Below, one piece after another: positions 13,461 through 17,423 of a stretch of 17,423 bases of DNA; within the stretch, counting starts at the first letter, position 1; each line of letters begins with the position of its first letter. This stretch comes from Bog-159 sp050011755 (GTDB lineage: Bacteria > Acidobacteriota > Terriglobia > Bryobacterales > Bryobacteraceae). The notes beneath the pieces are model-generated. The model did no database searches, was not told where the DNA came from, and worked only from the letters and a program-made list of their open reading frames with translations. Where the stretch lies: contig JBEKIM010000099.1 of assembly GCA_050011755.1 (NCBI GenBank), positions 1 to 17,423 on the forward strand, read 5' to 3'. A program made the position numbers and the translations under genes.

Positions 13461-13520
13461 CCTCCAAATTGAGGTTTCATCACATTTGGTGGCCCGCAGG
13501 GCCATCCTGACACGCCGCTA

Positions 13521-13540
13521 AGCGGGTCGCCAGACCCGCT
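13521..13540. repeat. Perfect 8-4-8 hairpin
   Basis: AGCGGGTC (13521-13528) and GACCCGCT (13533-13540) pair perfectly over a GCCA loop, 54 bp before the GTG of the large secreted protein. It shares stem and loop lengths with the hairpins at 436-455 and 13423-13442, though the sequences differ. Confidence 0.65.
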
Positions 13541-13582
13541 GTGCTAGCATGGATGACCCAGGGATTTCCAATTTCTAAATAA

Positions 13583-13587
13583 GGGAG
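13583..13587 (+). promoter_or_regulatory. Ribosome binding site that decides a GTG start
   Basis: GGGAG at 13583-13587 is seven bases from the GTG at 13595-13597. It supports this non-ATG start, which also gives a well-formed signal peptide. Confidence 0.6.
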
Positions 13588-13594
13588 AATCGTC

Positions 13595-16500
13595 GTGCCG
13601 AAAGCATCTTGCTTTTCCACCCGGGGCAGGCGCATACGGTTTGGATTGCTTGCCCTGCTGGTCCTCGTTCTGTTGTGCGGCAGGCGGCTCGCCGCCGCCA
13701 GCCAGCCGCCGCCCGGCGTACCCAGCGTGATGCACGAATGCGAGGGCTCGCTATGCAGCGCCTGGACGTGGGATGACGGCCATTTCGACGCGCACTGGCC
13801 GAATGGAGCGATCGCCACATTGACGGTACAGAGCTTCACCGCGCAGTCCGTCGTCATTAACCGCACGGATACTTCCAATAGCTCAACCGCGGGCTTAACC
13901 GCCGTGTATACGGGACAGATCTCCAGCCAGGGCGACAGTATCGTGGACGGCCACGTCACCTGGACCTGGCGCGGCTTCCCAAAAGGCGAGGCCAATGGAA
14001 CATGGACCGCGACCTGGACTGCCGTGGTGCAGCCACCCCCGACGGGGACGCTTACGTTCACCAATCCTTATGCGACAGTGGTCGGGAACACGGCCGCTCT
14101 CTCGCCGATCAACCTGGACGCGGCCGCCGCGGCGCCTGCCGCAACGGCAATCAGCGCCGACGGCGTTTCGGCGGCGGTCGTCGTATACACCAGCTCGAGC
14201 GCCGACCCGGTCACATTCAGCGCCGACTCCGGCGACAACGGCTCGCTGATCGACAGCTACGCGCTGACTTTTTCTCAATATGACCCGAACTATCTGTCGC
14301 CAGGTTTTTCCCCTACGAAGCAAACCGGCGCCATCACGCCTCTTTGTTCCGTTCAAACCTGCACGGCGATGGCACTGGTCTGGCCGCCCGCGCAGCTTCC
14401 GGTCTCGCCGGCGCTGGAGGCCAGTTTCGAGTCCGTCACGGCCCATATCGCCGCGCGCCAGGGAACCACGTCTGTGCAAGGCTCCCTGACAGTCTACCCG
14501 CCTCCCTTGCTGCTGGTGCATGGTATCTGGTCCAGCGCGATCGCCGCGGGTTTCTCCCCGTACTCCAATCCGTCCGGGTTCTTCAAGTTCATTTCGGGAC
14601 AGTATCCCCACAGCTTTATTTATGACGTCGACTACGGGCCGGTCAGCTACAAGGCTTTCGACGATCCGGAGGTGCAGGCGGCGTTTACGTTTTCGTTGAC
14701 TGCGGCCCTGACCTTTCCGAACATAGATCACGGGGTCGTAGCGAGGACCGTAGATGTGGTGGCCCATAGCATGGGCGCACTAGTGACCCGCTGGTTTCTC
14801 CAGGATCCGGCAACTGCGGTTCCCTATCTGCATTTGCCCGCCAACCCGGTCCACAAGCTCATCACCATAGGAAGTCCGCACCTCGGATCGAACCTGGCCA
14901 CCACCTTATGGAAGGACCAGAGCAATGTAATCCAAATTCCCACGGACTTCGTCCCCGGGCAGTTAGGCACCGCCCTCACCATGATCGAAGACCTTTGCCT
15001 CCTCAGTAAGGCCATTGGATCTAATAGTTGCTCGCTGCGGAATGTCCTCGGGCTGATCGGCAAGAAGGTCGATACCGGCGTCTTGTCGTTAGAGGGGCCC
15101 GATCCCCTCTCAGGCGAGCTGGACATCCTGGCGGACCCCGCTTCGCCGGCCACGTCGAGTACCTTTAGCGCGATTGTGGGAGAGGCGCCCGATTGCTCGC
15201 TTCTGGGCCTCCATATTCCCGGACCTTCCGAGGCGTTGTTGAACGCATTGATCGGGCTGTTCGCGCCGGGTAACAGCGTCGCCGGCCTGCTGGGCCCATT
15301 GAGCGATACGATCGTGCCCGTGAGCAGCCAACAGGACGCTCCCGCGCAAACGCCACTGGCCAAGGATACGGCGCTGGTTTCGAGCGTGGTACACACCGCC
15401 ATCAGCCCCATCGGATACCCCTTCGGCTTCTGTAAGGAAACCGGCGAGACAGCCAGTAGTAATGTCTGGTATCAGGCCCTGTATTGGCTGGAAGGCGCGA
15501 CGGGCCCCGCGCCGGGTTATGCGCAACCCGTCGCATCGGCCGCCGAACCCGGGCCCGAGCCCCGCACCAGCGCTTCAACCGGCCCCGCGCCCCTATTCGA
15601 CCTCACCGGTTACACCTCGGTTTCCGACTCCGCCATTAGTTTCTCGCCGCCTTCCAACTCGAATCTCACGGTCAATTCCGCCGTGAATATCGTCGCCGCA
15701 TCGCCTTCCAAAACCATCACCCAGATCCTGCTGGTTCAGGATGTGGCCGATCCGGTGGATGCGCCGCTCTACTACGTGACGCAAGCGCCGTTTTCCATTC
15801 CGTATACTCCCCTCCGGCTGGGGACGGCGAACTTTGTAGCGTTCGCCTTATTCAGCGATATGACTTACACGGCAACCACGCTCACCTACAACCTGCAAAC
15901 CAGCGGAACCGCCTCCGCGCTCCAACTCGCGGGTGCTCCAGCAGGCAGCGTCATCGTCGGGTCGTCCTTCGTGGCGCGCGCGCTCGCCACCTTCCCCAAC
16001 GGTCCCGTTGACGTGACGCAAGCTGCCAGCTATACCACGGCCAGCGGCGATGCCGCCGTTCTGAGCGTGGGGGCCGGCAACCAGATCACCGTCACCGGGC
16101 CCGGCGCCGAGACTCTCGATGTGACTTATGGCCGGCTGACAACATCGGCCAAAATCACGGCAGCCTGTATGTTCACGCTCACTCCGGCCAATCAGATCGT
16201 GCCCTCCGCCGGAGGTACCGTGCAGGTACAGGTGGCCACCGAGGAGGGTTGTCCCTGGACCGCCGGAATTAGCCGGCCCGGCGCCATTCCTACGAGCCAG
16301 AGCGGCACCGGAAACGGCTCTGTCGCGGTAACCGTGCCGTCGAATTCCTCGTTGGCCCCGCAGACGGTAACTATATTGCTAGGCACTCAGTCCGCGGTTG
16401 TCACTCAGCCTTACACACCTTGTAGCTACACTGTTTCCCCGGCGCAAATCAGTGCGGCGCCCTCCGGCGCGAGCGGAACCATCCAGGTAACGGTGCCCGA

Positions 16501-17407
16501 ATTCTGTCCCCTGATCGCCGCCAGCGAGGCGCCCTGGGTGACGGCAAGCATCGCCGGATCCTCGGTGAGCTATACCGTGGCGCCCAACCTGACCCTGTCG
16601 CCCCGCACCACAAATCTGATCGTGGTCGCCCAGTCGATCCCGGTCACCCAGTCGAGTCTGCTGGCCTCCAACGGTCCCGCTGTCCTGGCGGCCGGCGGAG
16701 TCCTGAACGGCGCAAGCTTCATGGATGGCTTGGCCTCCGGAGCGTGGATCTCGATCTTTGGAACGAATCTCTCCTCGACTACGCGCACGTGGCAGTCCAG
16801 CGATTTTCAGGGAAATAATCTGCCGACTTCCGTGGATGGCGTGGCCGTCAATATCAACGGCGTTTCCGCCTATGTGGAATATGTCAGCCCTACCCAATTA
16901 AACGTTTTGGCCCCCGGCGACCCGGCCACCGGACCCGTTACCGTGCAGGTGACGAACTCCCTGGGCGCCAGCACTCCGGTCACGGTGAACAAACAGGCGT
17001 TTGCCCCAGCATTCTTTGCTTACTCACAGCAGGCTGGACGCTACGCCATCGCCGAACAGGGCGGCACGTACGCGCTGATCGCACCGGCAGGGCTCTTCGG
17101 CGCAGGCGTATCCCTACAGCAAGCCAAGCCCGGCGACACCATCTTGCTCTATGCCACCGGCCTGGGGCCCACGAATCCGCCCTATCCGGAAGGACAGTTG
17201 ATCCAATCTCCCGCGCAGCTTGCCGCGCCGTTTCAGGTGCAGCTCGGCGGCGTCACCGCGCAGGCGCCCTTTGCGGGGATCATCGGCCCCGGCCTTTACC
17301 AGCTCAACCTGGTGGTGCCGAACCTGCCGCCAGGGGACGCGGCTCTCGACCTGGTCGTCGGCGGCGTGGCCGCGCCGCGTGTGTTCATCCCGATTGCGGC
17401 CCCGTAG
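13595..17407 (+). CDS. Large secreted alpha/beta hydrolase (lipase/PGAP1-like) with Solibacter-type C-terminal domain
   Basis: This 1270-residue protein has a basic N-terminus and hydrophobic core (FGLLALLVLVLLCG, to about 36) for export. Residues about 48-142 form a Trp-rich module with a Cys pair (CEGSLC, then YTGQISSQGDSIVDGHVTWT and GTWTATW). Residues about 300-630 are an alpha/beta hydrolase: oxyanion segment LLLVHGIWSS (His309), nucleophile elbow VAHSMGALVTRWFL (Ser392), ITIGSPHLGSNLA, Asp571 in PLSDTIVP and His600 in SVVHTAI complete a plausible triad. This resembles PGAP1/triacylglycerol-lipase proteins. Beta-rich regions follow, including two BACON-like modules beginning CMFTLTP (about 858) and CSYTVSP (about 943). 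Residues about 1035-1270 are the Solibacter C-terminal domain (TIGR03437): NGASFMDGLASGAWISIFGT, PTQLNVLAP, DTILLYATGLGPTNPPYPEG and GPGLYQLNLVVP. It probably cleaves an ester or amide outside the cell; the substrate is unknown. Confidence 0.88.
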   Translation: MPKASCFSTRGRRIRFGLLALLVLVLLCGRRLAAASQPPPGVPSVMHECEGSLCSAWTWDDGHFDAHWPNGAIATLTVQSFTAQSVVINRTDTSNSSTAGLTAVYTGQISSQGDSIVDGHVTWTWRGFPKGEANGTWTATWTAVVQPPPTGTLTFTNPYATVVGNTAALSPINLDAAAAAPAATAISADGVSAAVVVYTSSSADPVTFSADSGDNGSLIDSYALTFSQYDPNYLSPGFSPTKQTGAITPLCSVQTCTAMALVWPPAQLPVSPALEASFESVTAHIAARQGTTSVQGSLTVYPPPLLLVHGIWSSAIAAGFSPYSNPSGFFKFISGQYPHSFIYDVDYGPVSYKAFDDPEVQAAFTFSLTAALTFPNIDHGVVARTVDVVAHSMGALVTRWFLQDPATAVPYLHLPANPVHKLITIGSPHLGSNLATTLWKDQSNVIQIPTDFVPGQLGTALTMIEDLCLLSKAIGSNSCSLRNVLGLIGKKVDTGVLSLEGPDPLSGELDILADPASPATSSTFSAIVGEAPDCSLLGLHIPGPSEALLNALIGLFAPGNSVAGLLGPLSDTIVPVSSQQDAPAQTPLAKDTALVSSVVHTAISPIGYPFGFCKETGETASSNVWYQALYWLEGATGPAPGYAQPVASAAEPGPEPRTSASTGPAPLFDLTGYTSVSDSAISFSPPSNSNLTVNSAVNIVAASPSKTITQILLVQDVADPVDAPLYYVTQAPFSIPYTPLRLGTANFVAFALFSDMTYTATTLTYNLQTSGTASALQLAGAPAGSVIVGSSFVARALATFPNGPVDVTQAASYTTASGDAAVLSVGAGNQITVTGPGAETLDVTYGRLTTSAKITAACMFTLTPANQIVPSAGGTVQVQVATEEGCPWTAGISRPGAIPTSQSGTGNGSVAVTVPSNSSLAPQTVTILLGTQSAVVTQPYTPCSYTVSPAQISAAPSGASGTIQVTVPEFCPLIAASEAPWVTASIAGSSVSYTVAPNLTLSPRTTNLIVVAQSIPVTQSSLLASNGPAVLAAGGVLNGASFMDGLASGAWISIFGTNLSSTTRTWQSSDFQGNNLPTSVDGVAVNINGVSAYVEYVSPTQLNVLAPGDPATGPVTVQVTNSLGASTPVTVNKQAFAPAFFAYSQQAGRYAIAEQGGTYALIAPAGLFGAGVSLQQAKPGDTILLYATGLGPTNPPYPEGQLIQSPAQLAAPFQVQLGGVTAQAPFAGIIGPGLYQLNLVVPNLPPGDAALDLVVGGVAAPRVFIPIAAP

Positions 17408-17423
17408 TTACTCGTGGCGCACG

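Larger units (their letters stand above)
13258..13594. other. Divergent spacer rich in short palindromes
   Basis: This 337-bp gap between egtB and the large secreted protein carries no credible gene. It holds five hairpins within about 155 bp: CGGGC/GCCCG (13387-13402), AGCCGGCT twice (13423-13430 and 13435-13442), GCGGCCAG/CTGGCCGC (13443-13460), TGGCCC/GGGCCA (13490-13504) and AGCGGGTC/GACCCGCT (13521-13540). None has a T tract. The part from 13541 to 13594 should hold the promoter of the plus-strand gene; TAGCAT at 13545-13550 is a weak -10 candidate. The 13258-13320 part should hold the egtB promoter. Confidence 0.65.

Noticed and set aside
13258..13467. Longer egtB start with about 70 extra residues
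   Set aside because: The extra part translates hairpin DNA, and the added peptide is not EgtB-like. ATG 13314 is kept only as a minor alternative.
13387..13540. CRISPR-like array
   Set aside because: There are several palindromes, but they differ in sequence and there are no regular spacers.
13895..14767. 290-codon minus-strand frame opposite the large hydrolase
   Set aside because: Very Arg/Gly-rich and without motifs; it lies opposite a gene with a full signal peptide and catalytic motifs.

Overview
The window is GC-rich bacterial chromosomal DNA, most likely from an acidobacterium of the Solibacter/Bryobacter group. The main reason is the 1270-residue secreted protein at the right end, which finishes in the C-terminal domain first defined in Solibacter (TIGR03437). 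A secreted GloVer-repeat beta-propeller with an IPT/TIG tail, frequent GTG/TTG starts and short palindromes between genes fit the same group. This placement rests on family recognition, not on a database search. I see no rRNA, tRNA, CRISPR array or intact insertion sequence.

Region 1 (1-3500) is a worn accessory region. A LytTR-type response regulator runs in from the left edge, and 340 bp of its 3' end is repeated 2241 bp downstream as a copy with a nonsense mutation. Between the copies sits one intact secreted GloVer/TIG protein (836-2215). Around it lie gene scraps: the start of an MFS-type transporter, the tail of a PQQ-type propeller, a piece of a sigma-54 activator, and a long glycosyltransferase family 39 pseudogene broken by several frameshifts.

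Region 2 (3506-9012, minus strand) is an envelope-related block. One unit is a membrane/coiled-coil protein and a GT9 heptosyltransferase-like enzyme with a 4-bp start/stop overlap. It ends in a large inverted repeat. A second unit is a zinc-ribbon membrane protein, a DUF2752 protein, an MBOAT acyltransferase, an SGNH esterase/transferase and a small secreted ORF. The MBOAT+SGNH pair suggests O-acylation of a cell-surface polymer.

Region 3 (9156-13257) holds a plus-strand YhhN-family membrane protein that meets a four-gene minus-strand operon tail to tail with a 4-bp overlap. The operon is egtB, egtD, an ABC ATPase and an osmoprotectant-type ABC permease. Ergothioneine synthesis genes are thus tightly coupled to a transporter related to the EgtUV class, but no substrate-binding domain is present here. 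This is the most interesting functional lead in the window.

Region 4 (13258-17407) is a palindrome-rich spacer followed by a very large secreted alpha/beta hydrolase with beta-rich domains and the Solibacter-type C-terminus.
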